A model generated the notes under the pieces. The model searched no databases, had not been told where the DNA came from, and saw only the letters and a program-made list of their open reading frames with translations. Positions 53,748-62,067 of a DNA stretch of 64,000 nucleotides are shown here, piece by piece. Source of the stretch: an uncultured Collinsella sp. (GTDB taxonomy: Bacteria > Actinomycetota > Coriobacteriia > Coriobacteriales > Coriobacteriaceae); NCBI GenBank assembly GCA_900540995.1, contig UQHO01000005.1:21556-85555 (forward strand), written 5' to 3'. Both the position numbers and the translations under genes were made by a program. Position 1 is the stretch's first letter. Every line of letters begins with the position of its first letter.

Positions 53748-55988
53748 GTGGCAAAGAAGAAGACGAAGAACCAGCCAAAGAAAAAGCAGGTCAACGCCGA
53801 GAACGTCATCGGCCTGCACTCCGAGGTCACTGATCAGCCGATTACGCAGACGCTCGAGGTCAACTACATGCCCTACGCCATGAGCGTCAACGTCTCGCGT
53901 GCGTTCCCCGAGATCGACGGTTTTAAGCCCTCGCACCGCAAGCTGCTCTACACCATGTACAAGATGGGTCTGCTCAAGGGCGAGCGCCAGAAGAGCGCCA
54001 ACATCGTGGGTCAGACCATGAAGCTCAACCCGCACGGCGACGCCGCGATCTACGAGACGATGGTGCGCCTGGCGACGGGCAACGAAGCGCTGCTTGCCCC
54101 CTTCGTAGAGTCGAAGGGCAACTTTGGCAAGTACTATTCGGGCGACCTGAGCTACGCCGCCTCGCGTTATACCGAGGCCAAGCTCTCCCCCATCAGCGCC
54201 GAGATCTTCAAGGACATCGACAAGGATCCGGTCGACTTCGTCGACAGCTACGACGGCGCCATGAAGGAGCCGCGCCTGCTGCCCACCACGTTTCCCAACA
54301 TCCTTGTCTCGGCCAATAAGGGCATCGGCGTCGCCATGGCATCCGACATCTGCGGCTTCAACCTCAACGAGGTCTGTACTGCCACCATGCACTACCTGCA
54401 GGATCCCGACTGCGACCTGCTCGAGTACATGCCCATGCCCGACTTCTCGACCGGCGGCGAGATTATCTACCGTCGCGAGGAGATGGAGAAGATCATCGAG
54501 ACCGGCCTTGGCAGCTTCCAGATTCGCTCCCGCTGGCGCTGGATTCCCGAAGAGCGCATCATCGAGGTGTACGAGATTCCCTACACCACCAAGACCGATG
54601 TCATCATCGAGCGCATCGTCAAGCTCTCCAAGGAGGGCAAGGTCAAGGAGATCGCCGACATCCGCGATGAGACCGACCTTTCGGGTCTGCGCATCGCCAT
54701 CGACCTTAAGCGCGGCGTCGACCCCGACAAGCTCATGGCCAAGCTCTATCGCTCGACCACGCTGCAGGATTCGTTCTCGTGCAACTTCAACGTGCTGGTC
54801 GATGGTTACCCTCGCGTTATGGGCGTGCGCCAGATTCTGCACGAGTGGGTCAAGTGGCGTATTGAGTCCACGCGTCGCCGCATTAACTTTGACCTGGGCA
54901 AAAAGTCCGAGCGCCTGCACCTGCTGCACGGCCTCGAGGCGATCTTGCTCGACATCGACAAGGCCATCGCCATCATCCGCGGCACCAAGCTCGAAGCCGA
55001 GGTCGTGCCCAACCTTATGAAGGGTTTCGACATCGACGAGACCCAGGCCGAGTTTGTTGCCGAGCTTAAGCTCCGCAACATCAACGAGGAGTACATCCTC
55101 AACCGCACCAAGGACATTGCCAAGCTTGAGGGCGAGATTGCCGAGCTTGAGGAGATCCTCTCCAGCGAGGAGAACATCAAGAAGGTCATCAGCGACGAGC
55201 TGGCCGCGGTCAACAAGAAGTACGTGATGCCGCGCCGCACGGGCAGGATCGAGCCCCACGAGGTCATCGAGGTAAGCCTGGAGCCCGAGGTCGAGGAGTA
55301 CCCGGTTACCATCATGCTCTCGCGCGATGGCTATCTTAAGAAGATGACGGACCGCGTGCTCAAGAAGGCGACCACGCTCAAGTACAAGGACGGCGACAAA
55401 CCCTTTATCGAGTTCCCGTCCTCCAATACGCACGAGCTGCTCGTGTTTACCAACAAGAGCCAGGTGTATAAGTGCAAAGTCGCGGCGTTTGAGGATACCA
55501 AGTCGGCACAGCTGGGCTCGTACCTGCCGACCGATCTCGAGATGGAACCCGACGAGAGCGTCATCTGGGTCATCGACCCCGAGGACTACAGGGCCGACGT
55601 GCTGTTTGTCTTTGAGAACGGCCGCGTGGTGCGCGTCGCGCTTTCTGGATACGTCACCAAGACCAACCGCAAGCGCCTCAAGAACGCCATTTACGGTGGC
55701 AGCAAGCTGCTGTATGCCCAGGTACTCAAGGAAGATCGCGACATCGCGCTGGTCTCGAGCGACTATCGTTTGATGAACTTCAACACGTCGCTGCTCAAGA
55801 CCAAGACGACCACCAACACGCAGGGCGTCCAGGCCTTTACCGCCAAGAAGGGCCGCTCGGTCACCACCGTCGGCACGACCGAGGAAATCCTTGGCGCCGG
55901 CGTCTCGGCCGAGAAGTTCACCGCGCAGAGCCTCCCCTCCGCCGGTGCCCTTATGAAAGAAAACGACATGCCGAGCCTGTTTGACTAG
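53748..55988 (+). CDS. Atypical type IIA topoisomerase A subunit (GyrA/ParC-like)
   Basis: 746 residues, GTG start at 53748 behind AAGAGGAAA. A Lys-rich N-terminus is followed by the breakage-reunion domain (RAFPEIDGFKPSHRKLLYTM, catalytic Tyr141 in ASRYTEA), coiled coil and a beta-pinwheel C-terminus. No GyrA-box (QRRGGKG) is present, so it is more topoisomerase-IV-like (decatenation) than gyrase. It works with the B subunit upstream. A standard gyrAB pair would be expected elsewhere in the genome. Confidence 0.92.
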   Translation: MAKKKTKNQPKKKQVNAENVIGLHSEVTDQPITQTLEVNYMPYAMSVNVSRAFPEIDGFKPSHRKLLYTMYKMGLLKGERQKSANIVGQTMKLNPHGDAAIYETMVRLATGNEALLAPFVESKGNFGKYYSGDLSYAASRYTEAKLSPISAEIFKDIDKDPVDFVDSYDGAMKEPRLLPTTFPNILVSANKGIGVAMASDICGFNLNEVCTATMHYLQDPDCDLLEYMPMPDFSTGGEIIYRREEMEKIIETGLGSFQIRSRWRWIPEERIIEVYEIPYTTKTDVIIERIVKLSKEGKVKEIADIRDETDLSGLRIAIDLKRGVDPDKLMAKLYRSTTLQDSFSCNFNVLVDGYPRVMGVRQILHEWVKWRIESTRRRINFDLGKKSERLHLLHGLEAILLDIDKAIAIIRGTKLEAEVVPNLMKGFDIDETQAEFVAELKLRNINEEYILNRTKDIAKLEGEIAELEEILSSEENIKKVISDELAAVNKKYVMPRRTGRIEPHEVIEVSLEPEVEEYPVTIMLSRDGYLKKMTDRVLKKATTLKYKDGDKPFIEFPSSNTHELLVFTNKSQVYKCKVAAFEDTKSAQLGSYLPTDLEMEPDESVIWVIDPEDYRADVLFVFENGRVVRVALSGYVTKTNRKRLKNAIYGGSKLLYAQVLKEDRDIALVSSDYRLMNFNTSLLKTKTTTNTQGVQAFTAKKGRSVTTVGTTEEILGAGVSAEKFTAQSLPSAGALMKENDMPSLFD

Positions 55989-56024
55989 GACGACGGCAAC
56001 GAGATCGTTAGATACTTCGCAAAG

Positions 56025-56068
56025 CGACGAGGCCCGGAACGCAACGTCATTGCGCCCGGGACTCGTCG
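56025..56068 (+). terminator. Terminator of the topoisomerase operon
   Basis: CGACGAG/CTCGTCG outer stem with inner CCCGG pairing, followed by TTTTTCTT. Confidence 0.85.
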
Positions 56069-56170
56069 TTTTTCTTCTCAACTATTTTTTAACGCAGATA
56101 AATTGATTTCTGCTTATTTTTCTGCGTAAAAAATGTCAGCGCCACTGCTTCGATGCCCTTTGGTCAGTCG

Positions 56171-56227
56171 TTAGCAAAACTTGCAAAAGTTAGCAAAACT
56201 TGCAAAAATTAGCAAAACTTGCAAAGG
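56171..56227 (+). repeat. Three tandem 19-bp repeats upstream of the 56235 ATPase gene
   Basis: TTAGCAAAACTTGCAAA plus two variable bases, repeated without gaps at 56171, 56190 and 56209. The last copy runs into the ribosome-binding site AAAGGAG. Confidence 0.9.
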
Positions 56228-56234
56228 AGCCACC

Positions 56235-57329
56235 ATGGAGTACAGCAAGAACCCCTTTACCCCGACGTTCGGAAGCGTCCCTCCCTTTCTAGCGGGTCGC
56301 GAGCATATTCTGCGTGACATCAACCGTGGCTTTATCAACGGCCCGGGAGATCCCAACCTGTCGACCATTTTTACGGGCGCAAGGGGAACGGGCAAGACGG
56401 CGCTTCTCTCGCTCCTTTCAGAAACGGCGCTTGAACACGGTTGGATCGCAGCAAATGTCTCCGCCATGCCAGGCATGCTCGAAGATATTATCGAGCGAAC
56501 CAAAGAAGCCGCAGATAGCTACCTCTCACAGCCTCATGCGCGCATAAACGGCGTTCAAATTGGTCCAGTGGGCATCGATTGGACATATGCTCAAGAGGTC
56601 CAGGGCAACTGGCGCACACGCATGAATGGCATCTTTAAGCAACTCGAAAAACATGACATCGGACTTCTCATTACCATCGATGAAGTCACCGTCGATCTCG
56701 AAGAAATGCTTCAATTTGCCTCTGTTTACCAGCACTTTGTACGCGAAGGTAAAAAAGTTGCCCTACTCATGGCAGGACTGCCCTACAAAGTATCGGCGTT
56801 GCTGCGTAACGATTCCGTCTCGTTCCTCAGGCGTTCCCAATATCATCAGTTAGGACGAATCACTGACGTTGAAATTGCAAACGCGTTTCGCAAAACCGTT
56901 GAGGCCGGAGGACGTTCAATCACACCAGAAGCGCTCGAGAATGCTGTGAAGGCCGTCGACGGATTCCCCTACATGATGCAGCTCGTCGGATATCGCACTT
57001 GGGATGTTTCGGAGAACTCGCCCCAAATCAGTGCATCCGATGTCCAGCAGGGTTCCCTACTCGCACGCATGGAGCTGCGTGATCGCATTCTCGAAACGAC
57101 CTATCGAGAGCTTTCCGATAAAGACATTGAGTTTTTACTCGCGATGCTGCCCGATTCTGGCCCCAGCAGGGTCTCGGAGATAGCCAAACGCATGGGCGTC
57201 GCCAGCAACTACGCAAGCCAATACAAACGCCGCCTTCTCGAGGACGGCGTCATCGGGGAACGTGGGCGTGGTCTCGTTGGCTTTGACATCCCCGCATTCA
57301 GGGAGTTCCTGAGCGAGAAAGTCTCCTAG
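56235..57329 (+). CDS. AAA ATPase with C-terminal winged helix
   Basis: 364 residues. Walker A TGARGTGKTALL (about 47-58), Walker B LLITIDEV (about 150), sensor region MAGLPYKVS, then a C-terminal winged-helix domain (VSEIAKRMGVASNYASQYKRRL). This is the plan of Orc1/Cdc6-like or COG1672-type ATPases. No effector gene is coupled to it. ATG 56235 follows AAAGGAGCC. Like the 50170 ATPase it is preceded by a short-repeat array. Its base composition is more AT-rich than its neighbours, suggesting transfer. Confidence 0.87.
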   Translation: MEYSKNPFTPTFGSVPPFLAGREHILRDINRGFINGPGDPNLSTIFTGARGTGKTALLSLLSETALEHGWIAANVSAMPGMLEDIIERTKEAADSYLSQPHARINGVQIGPVGIDWTYAQEVQGNWRTRMNGIFKQLEKHDIGLLITIDEVTVDLEEMLQFASVYQHFVREGKKVALLMAGLPYKVSALLRNDSVSFLRRSQYHQLGRITDVEIANAFRKTVEAGGRSITPEALENAVKAVDGFPYMMQLVGYRTWDVSENSPQISASDVQQGSLLARMELRDRILETTYRELSDKDIEFLLAMLPDSGPSRVSEIAKRMGVASNYASQYKRRLLEDGVIGERGRGLVGFDIPAFREFLSEKVS

Positions 57330-57347
57330 CACGCGGAGATTGTCCAT

Positions 57348-57439
57348 AAGGACATCAACGCATGGCAATCAGTAATCCTCTTGGTAAGGACAGCAAGCAT
57401 TTCCGCCAACGCTTATTGCCATGCGTTCTTCTTGTCCTT
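57348..57439. terminator. Long two-part hairpin between convergent genes
   Basis: AAGGACA (57348) pairs with TGTCCTT (57433), and AACGCATGGCAAT with ATTGCCATGCGTT inside it. It overlaps the flavoprotein stop codon. Confidence 0.65.
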
Positions 57440-57968
57440 AGGCGAGCTTGCGAGCGAGCTCTCGCACCTCTTTCAACTTGGGCGACGATGCCATGCTGTC
57501 GCGCTCGGTCATACCGCTGATGGCGACAATGCCCTGGTCCTCCCACTTGCAGTACGCACAGGTCGACTTGTACATAGCGATCGCCGCATCATAGACGCCC
57601 TCGCTGTGGCTATTGAGTAAAAGGGCCGTCTTGGTGAATGGGAAGCCCGTAGCACCGAAGGCGTATAGGCGATCGATGGCGGCCTTCTCCTGCGCAGTGA
57701 TATCAAACCAGTAGATAGGCGAAGCGAAGACAACCATGTCGGCGTCTTTCAGCGACTCGATCACGTTGGCCATGTCATCCTTCTGCACGCAAGTGCCCTC
57801 GTGGGCGAAGCAATACTGGCACCCCAGACAACCAGCGATCTTCTTGCTGGCAACGCGGATGACCTCGACCGTATTGCCGGCCTCGCGCGCGGTCTCGGCA
57901 AAGGCCTCGACCATAGTGTCGGTATTGGCGCCCTTGCGCGGGCTACCGCTCAATACAACGATATTCAT
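57438..57968 (-). CDS. NADPH-dependent FMN reductase / flavodoxin-fold protein
   Basis: 176 residues. The N-terminus MNIVVLSGSPRKGANTDTM binds FMN phosphate; GCLGCQYCFAHEGTCVQKDD is the Cys-rich iron-sulfur-flavoprotein-like segment, and FASPIYWFDITAQEKAAIDR is typical. The family reduces quinones, nitro compounds or Fe-S proteins. ATG 57968 follows AGAAGGGAG. It appears monocistronic. Confidence 0.9.
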   Translation of the reverse strand: MNIVVLSGSPRKGANTDTMVEAFAETAREAGNTVEVIRVASKKIAGCLGCQYCFAHEGTCVQKDDMANVIESLKDADMVVFASPIYWFDITAQEKAAIDRLYAFGATGFPFTKTALLLNSHSEGVYDAAIAMYKSTCAYCKWEDQGIVAISGMTERDSMASSPKLKEVRELARKLA

Positions 57969-58288
57969 AAGAATCTCCCTTCTTCATGCCGCAGGCGCGC
58001 GGCACACATTTCGTTGTAACCAAAACAGATGGAGCTATTCAGTCGTCTGTAGATCGCATCTCTCGTTCGCGCTCTCTAGACACAATCTCATTGCCTGATA
58101 ACTCCTCGACCGTCTTGATTCTCTCTCCGAAAATTGAACAGCAAATCGTTGCTCACAAAGTATAGACTGTGGGAAAATTAGCTTGAGCTTTCTCCCTGCT
58201 CGCGTAAGCGTTCGCGTGAAAGAGCCTAGCCGCATCGGCCAGGCGCAATATAGATCCGCGAAACCGGCCTACGAACAAGGAGCGTCTT
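57969..58288. other. 320-base gap, no gene seen
   Basis: A divergent promoter region between the FMN reductase and the LPATG protein. I see no open frame with a ribosome-binding site and no strong hairpin; the last 20 bases hold AAGGAG for the next gene. Confidence 0.5.
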
Positions 58289-59209
58289 ATGTATGAACAG
58301 CATGTTGCACCGCAGACCCATAACAAACGGACTGGCCTGTCTATCCGCGACGTCAAGCGTCATGCAGACGCCAGAATCGCCGCCTTCGGAGTAAGCATTC
58401 TTGTGGCAGGACTGCTTTTGCTACCCTGCGCAGCACTGGCGACAGAAATGCCCGAAACCGATGTCGCAGCACCCATTACCTGCAACGAAGCCAACGCAGA
58501 AGGCAGCCTCACAGCTACCACCGTTGTCGACCATAACTATGACCTGGAGCTCCCTCCTGCCTTCATGTTGGTCCAGAATGAGGCGTTTGTATACGATTTC
58601 CCCGACAAACCCGAGGACTTCATCTACGGGCTTAACGACACCGTCCATCTCTTCAAGATCGACACCGATACCGAAGGCCTTATAAAAACCGAGAACCCCA
58701 AAGAGGCCAGCGTCTCTATTGCCCTGACCATGATCGACAATCACGTTAGAGCAACCGCTGTCTTTACAGGCGGCTACGCCGACGACCAAATCCCTTACAG
58801 ACTGAACCTCACCAGCTCAACCCGCCTCGGCACACACGTTGACCGCGACTTCGACAGCGGGCAGGGGATTACGCACGAGACGCGGCACGATTACTACATC
58901 CGCTACGTCTTCGACAGCGACGTGCACTTGATTGCAACCGATACGAGCGGTTCCAAACCCGATCCAAGTGTTAAACCGAGCCCAGAGGTCAAACCCGAAC
59001 CGGAAACCAAGCCCGAGCCCACACCGCAGCCCAAGGCAGAAAAGCCCGCGGCAAATCCCGTTTCCACTAAGGCAGTAGCGGCGGTTAAACCAGCCAGGAC
59101 CACCCTACCCGCTACGGGCGACAACGGCGCGATAGCAGTCGCCCTGAGTGTTGCCGGTGGCGTAGTTGCATCAGTTAGCATTTCCGCAACAAGGCGTCGC
59201 AACCGCTAG
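58289..59209 (+). CDS. LPATG cell-wall-anchored protein
   Basis: 306 residues. A basic N-terminus of about 28 residues precedes a signal helix (AFGVSILVAGLLLLPCAALA), then a 170-residue beta-rich domain resembling pilin-like Ig repeats, a Pro/Glu/Lys wall-spanning linker (PKPEP-like), the sorting motif LPATG at 273-277, a hydrophobic helix and RRRNR. It should be attached to peptidoglycan by a class A/D-type sortase. ATG 58289 follows AAGGAGC. Confidence 0.9.
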   Translation: MYEQHVAPQTHNKRTGLSIRDVKRHADARIAAFGVSILVAGLLLLPCAALATEMPETDVAAPITCNEANAEGSLTATTVVDHNYDLELPPAFMLVQNEAFVYDFPDKPEDFIYGLNDTVHLFKIDTDTEGLIKTENPKEASVSIALTMIDNHVRATAVFTGGYADDQIPYRLNLTSSTRLGTHVDRDFDSGQGITHETRHDYYIRYVFDSDVHLIATDTSGSKPDPSVKPSPEVKPEPETKPEPTPQPKAEKPAANPVSTKAVAAVKPARTTLPATGDNGAIAVALSVAGGVVASVSISATRRRNR

Positions 59210-59295
59210 CTAAAACAAATACGCCATTCACACAGGCAAACAACCAAGCTCCAACGAAAACGGTCCAGTCATCCGACTGTGCCGCACTCCAGTAG

Positions 59296-59379
59296 TTCGC
59301 AGAGGATATCAAGGAGGTGACCCAGGCTTCCCTTGTCGCCCTCGAGCTGTGCGACAGGCAGATCAGGTTTGGGAAGTAG
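59296..59379 (+). pseudogene. Possible C-terminal gene remnant
   Basis: A 27-codon open stretch, preceded at once by TAG, reads FAEDIKEVTQASLVALELCD and ends RQIRFGK-stop. It looks like the tail of a helical protein but has no start. The AAGGAGGTGA inside it is probably coincidental. Confidence 0.3.
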
Positions 59380-59450
59380 AACGGCCCTTGCGCGAGGCGT
59401 GAATCGGCAAGTCTGACGTTTATTCCCGGGGCCAAGCAGGGCCGGAGGTT

Positions 59451-59672
59451 TTATTGGCGGCTCTTACGGGCGGCGCGAGTTTTGGCGAGGACGTAGGCAT
59501 CGGGGTCGTCTTTGAACCAGGGGCAACGGCGCACGCCGGAGACCATATGGCGGTGGGGGCAGCCGCCCATGCACATGGGCAGAATGTGGTGCACGGATGA
59601 TTGGGCGTCCACAGGCCGAGTGAAGCCATAACAACACTTCGCGCATCGAGCAGTTTGAGCCGGCGTGCGCAT
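59451..59672 (-). CDS. Small Cys/His-rich protein
   Basis: 73 residues. Paired Cys motifs RCAKCC, MCMGGCPH and RCPWF plus several His suggest a zinc or Fe-S site; the rest is basic. It overlaps other open frames, and there is no strong ribosome-binding site before ATG 59672, so the call rests mainly on the Cys pattern. No family is recognised. Confidence 0.5.
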   Translation of the reverse strand: MRTPAQTARCAKCCYGFTRPVDAQSSVHHILPMCMGGCPHRHMVSGVRRCPWFKDDPDAYVLAKTRAARKSRQ

Positions 59673-59824
59673 GTCGGCGCCATACCGGGAAGGGAGGGCC
59701 TTCTTGTGGGGCGGACGACCCCATTGCAGTCTCCTTCCGCTCTATAACTACGGAATCAACGGCAGCCGCAGGAGAATCGCTATCGTACTCGTAGCGGTTC
59801 TCCGCCCCCTAAGCAGCGTGTCCG

Positions 59825-60151
59825 CTACGAAACGACCGTCTTGTAATAGGCGCCGAAGTCTGCGAGCGAGTCCATGATGGGCATCATCTGGCGGCCGAGC
59901 TCGGTAAGGCCATACTCAACGCGGGGAGGATTCTCGCCATAGTCATGGCGAAAGACCAGCCCATCATCCTCCATCTGCCGCAGGCTGTCGGTAAGCACCT
60001 TCTGAGAGATCCCCTCAAGGTTGCGGCGCAACTCGTTGAAACGCCAAGGGCGTACGCGCAAGTTACGGATAATGAGCAGCTTCCACTTTCCGCCAATGAG
60101 CGCTACCGCCGTTGCGACCGGACACTCCGGAAGCTCCTCTTTCGCCATCAT
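59825..60151 (-). CDS. HxlR family regulator
   Basis: 108 residues. The HxlR core is complete: ECPVATAVALIGGKWKLLII near the start, then RFNELRRNLEGISQKVLTDS and a winged helix. HxlR proteins sense oxidants or electrophiles, often through a Cys; here the Cys of ECPVA is present. ATG 60151 lies behind GGAGG at long spacing. It is divergent from a cupin gene (151 bases apart), its likely target. Confidence 0.92.
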   Translation of the reverse strand: MMAKEELPECPVATAVALIGGKWKLLIIRNLRVRPWRFNELRRNLEGISQKVLTDSLRQMEDDGLVFRHDYGENPPRVEYGLTELGRQMMPIMDSLADFGAYYKTVVS

Positions 60152-60302
60152 GGGAGACCCAACCTCCTTGACCATACCGGTTTCACAAAAAAGTACACAG
60201 TTACAAATATGTGCGTACTCGTATTTGCATGCGCCTTCGCGTTGAATATAGCTCACGCAGGAGATGCCTACAAGGTAAATTAACCCCAAGAGAGGAACCA
60301 TT

Positions 60303-60656
60303 ATGGCTGATTATGCAAAGACCCACATCGGTAATGAGAGCCGTGTCGAGCTGCACGAAGTGCTCGGGCTTACCGGGGCAGAGGTGAGTGTCAACAATCT
60401 TCCCGCCGGCGCTGGCGTTCCGTTCGTCCATGCACACAAGGAAAACGAGGAGATCTATGGCGTGCTCGAGGGCGCGGGCTCGGTCACGATCGACGGTGAG
60501 GAAATCGAGCTTGCAGCCGGCGACTGGCTGCGCATTTCCCCCGCCGCACACCGCCAGTTCCGCGCCGCGTCCGACTCGGGCATCGCATACGTCTGCATCC
60601 AGGTCAAGCAGGGGTCCCTTAATGCCTTCACGGCCGACGACGCTATCATGTTCTAA
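60303..60656 (+). CDS. Cupin domain protein
   Basis: 117 residues forming one cupin barrel with motif 1 (VHAHKENEEIYGVLEG) and motif 2 (AGDWLRISPAAHRQF). Two His and a Glu in motif 1 and a His in motif 2 can hold one metal ion. The activity is unknown; co-location with HxlR suggests handling of a reactive metabolite. ATG 60303 follows AGAGAGGAACC. Confidence 0.92.
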   Translation: MADYAKTHIGNESRVELHEVLGLTGAEVSVNNLPAGAGVPFVHAHKENEEIYGVLEGAGSVTIDGEEIELAAGDWLRISPAAHRQFRAASDSGIAYVCIQVKQGSLNAFTADDAIMF

Positions 60657-60667
60657 TTCGCAATCGA

Positions 60668-60711
60668 TGCGCAAGGGGCCAATGAAGCCCCGTCCGTTGG
60701 CCCCTTGCGCA
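60668..60711 (+). terminator. Terminator of the cupin gene
   Basis: A perfect 15-bp stem, TGCGCAAGGGGCCAA with its complement, 14-base loop. Confidence 0.85.
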
Positions 60712-60807
60712 AATCTGCTGACGCAAAACTACCCCACATCCCGGCCGGCTTCACGCAAAAGAGGCGGAGGCACGCTTTGTCGGTTCCGGAAATAAAAGCC
60801 AAGACAG

Positions 60808-61160
60808 TTACAATATAATCACTTCGGACTCAGGACGTTGAGCTTTCGTTTTGTCCCAAATCCTTGCCAGCTCTGTGGCGGATACCGAAAGCTGCAGATC
60901 GATTATCTGACGCTCCTATTTGGCAAGGTGTTTTTTAGAATCCATTTTGCGCTCGGCCTCGAAGGCTTGCCTGTCCCAATCGAGCGGAAGTCCGGCCTCG
61001 ACCCATGCCTCGTAGGCCCTCCTTATGGGCTTGAGCTCCCTTTGGCCCCTCTCCAGCATCGAGATGTACTTCTCGCTGGTGCCCAGTATGGACGCCGCCC
61101 TCACCTAGCTGACCTTCGCCGCGCGCCTGGCCGCCACGAGCTCCGAGGCGTCCTCCTCCC
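60808..61160 (-). pseudogene. XRE regulator gene broken by two in-frame TAG codons
   Basis: Reading leftward: ASELVAARRAAKVS, TAG (61105-61107), VRAASILGTSEKYISMLERG...KKHLAK, TAG (60916-60918), then ERQIIDLQLSVSATELARIW and on to TAA at 60808. The first TAG sits where XRE proteins have Gln (KVSQVRAASILG). The 5' end is lost at the junction with a histidine-kinase fragment. Both breaks are consistent with CAG to TAG. Confidence 0.6.
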
Positions 61161-61309
61161 GCTCCTCGCGCGACGGAGGCCGCCACTACGGGCTCGGCCT
61201 CCACGTCGCCTCCGAGGCCGCGAGCGCCCACGGGGGCTCCGTCTCGCTCGCCAACAGCCCCTCGGGCGGCGCGGTGGCCACCATCGCGGTCCCCCTGTGC
61301 GGGATCTGA
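61157..61309 (+). pseudogene. C-terminal fragment of a sensor histidine kinase
   Basis: About 50 codons ending at TGA 61307 read GRHYGLGLHVASEAASAHGG and GGAVATIAVPLCGI. HYGLGL is the G2 box of HATPase domains. The rest of the gene is missing, replaced by the XRE pseudogene on the other strand. Confidence 0.6.
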
Positions 61310-61321
61310 CGAATCAGGCCC

Positions 61322-61516
61322 TCACACTGGCATACCTCGCAACCAAACGCTTCCCGGATAATTCATGAGGCCGTACTCGTATTCGAGCCTGCCTATCTCT
61401 GCGGCAAGCGCCTCCGTCATGTAGAAGGTTTTCGTGCGGCCCGTCGACTTCGCCAGGCGGTCGTACCTGTTCGCGAGGTCCTCGGGGGTTCTCAGGGCTG
61501 CGGTGGCGGTTGCCAT
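61322..61516 (-). CDS. Truncated RHH antitoxin-like gene
   Basis: 64 residues, ATG 61516 behind GGGAGGTGC. The N-terminal 50 residues (MATATAALRTPEDLANRYDR, TGRTKTFYMTEALAAEIGRLE) match RelB/DinJ-type ribbon-helix-helix antitoxins; after YEYGLM the sequence changes to an unrelated tail, so the C-terminal toxin-binding part and the toxin gene appear lost. The RHH DNA-binding part is intact. Confidence 0.6.
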   Translation of the reverse strand: MATATAALRTPEDLANRYDRLAKSTGRTKTFYMTEALAAEIGRLEYEYGLMNYPGSVWLRGMPV

Positions 61517-61848
61517 GATGCACCTCCCGGTTAGATGTAATACGTGTATTACTTTCTATCACATCACCCGAACCCCGCACCGGCGTACGGTCGTATCTGC
61601 TTTTTTACCTTACATTTTGTCAACCGGCCCATGCTCGGCTTGTTCAGCCGGATTAAATCAACTGTTAAATCAATCCAGGCCTGTAGGGGGCGGTGGAAAT
61701 CTTTCGAGGACTGGGGGCGCCGTCCCTGGGTCGGCTCCTCGATGGCCGCGGCTGAATTCCCCTGCCATCGGCTGCGTGGGTTCCGGCACGGGGTTCTGGC
61801 GCTGCTCGAACTGGGCGCAAGACTCGGCTGTTGGTCGTACCGGACGGC

Positions 61849-62026
61849 ATACGTTTTGAGACCGGCAAGCTGATGCCGGCTCGAGGACAGCGGCCCGGTG
61901 CACCGGGCCGATCGATAGCGGTCTCAGGTTCACAGCGCAGCTTCTCAGGGCTCGCATATATAGGAAGACTTGATTGGCAATCGATTTTAATGAAGTCGGC
62001 AGCGCATGTCAGAGTTTTCAACAAAT
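61849..62026 (+). repeat. 178-bp direct repeat, copy 1
   Basis: Aligns without gaps to 62746-62923 with about ten differences. It contains a hairpin around CCGGC..GCCGG and an 18-base palindrome GGCCCGGTGCACCGGGCC. Confidence 0.85.
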
Positions 62027-62067
62027 ATAACATGCCACCCTTTATATCCGCACGCGCGTAATTCAAC

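Noticed and set aside
52575..56081. A 1168-codon open frame on the minus strand across both topoisomerase genes
   Set aside because: It is a mirror frame produced by GC-rich codon bias in the two real genes. Its composition (Val, Leu, Asp, His rich without motifs) matches no family and it has no ribosome-binding site.
56171..56227. The 19-bp tandem repeats considered as a CRISPR or replication origin
   Set aside because: No spacers separate the units, and there is no replication initiator or DnaA-box context; an operator or leader element fits better.
59309..59322. AAGGAGGTGACC resembling the complement of the 16S rRNA 3' end
   Set aside because: No other 16S sequence surrounds it; it falls within a protein-like frame and is most simply chance.
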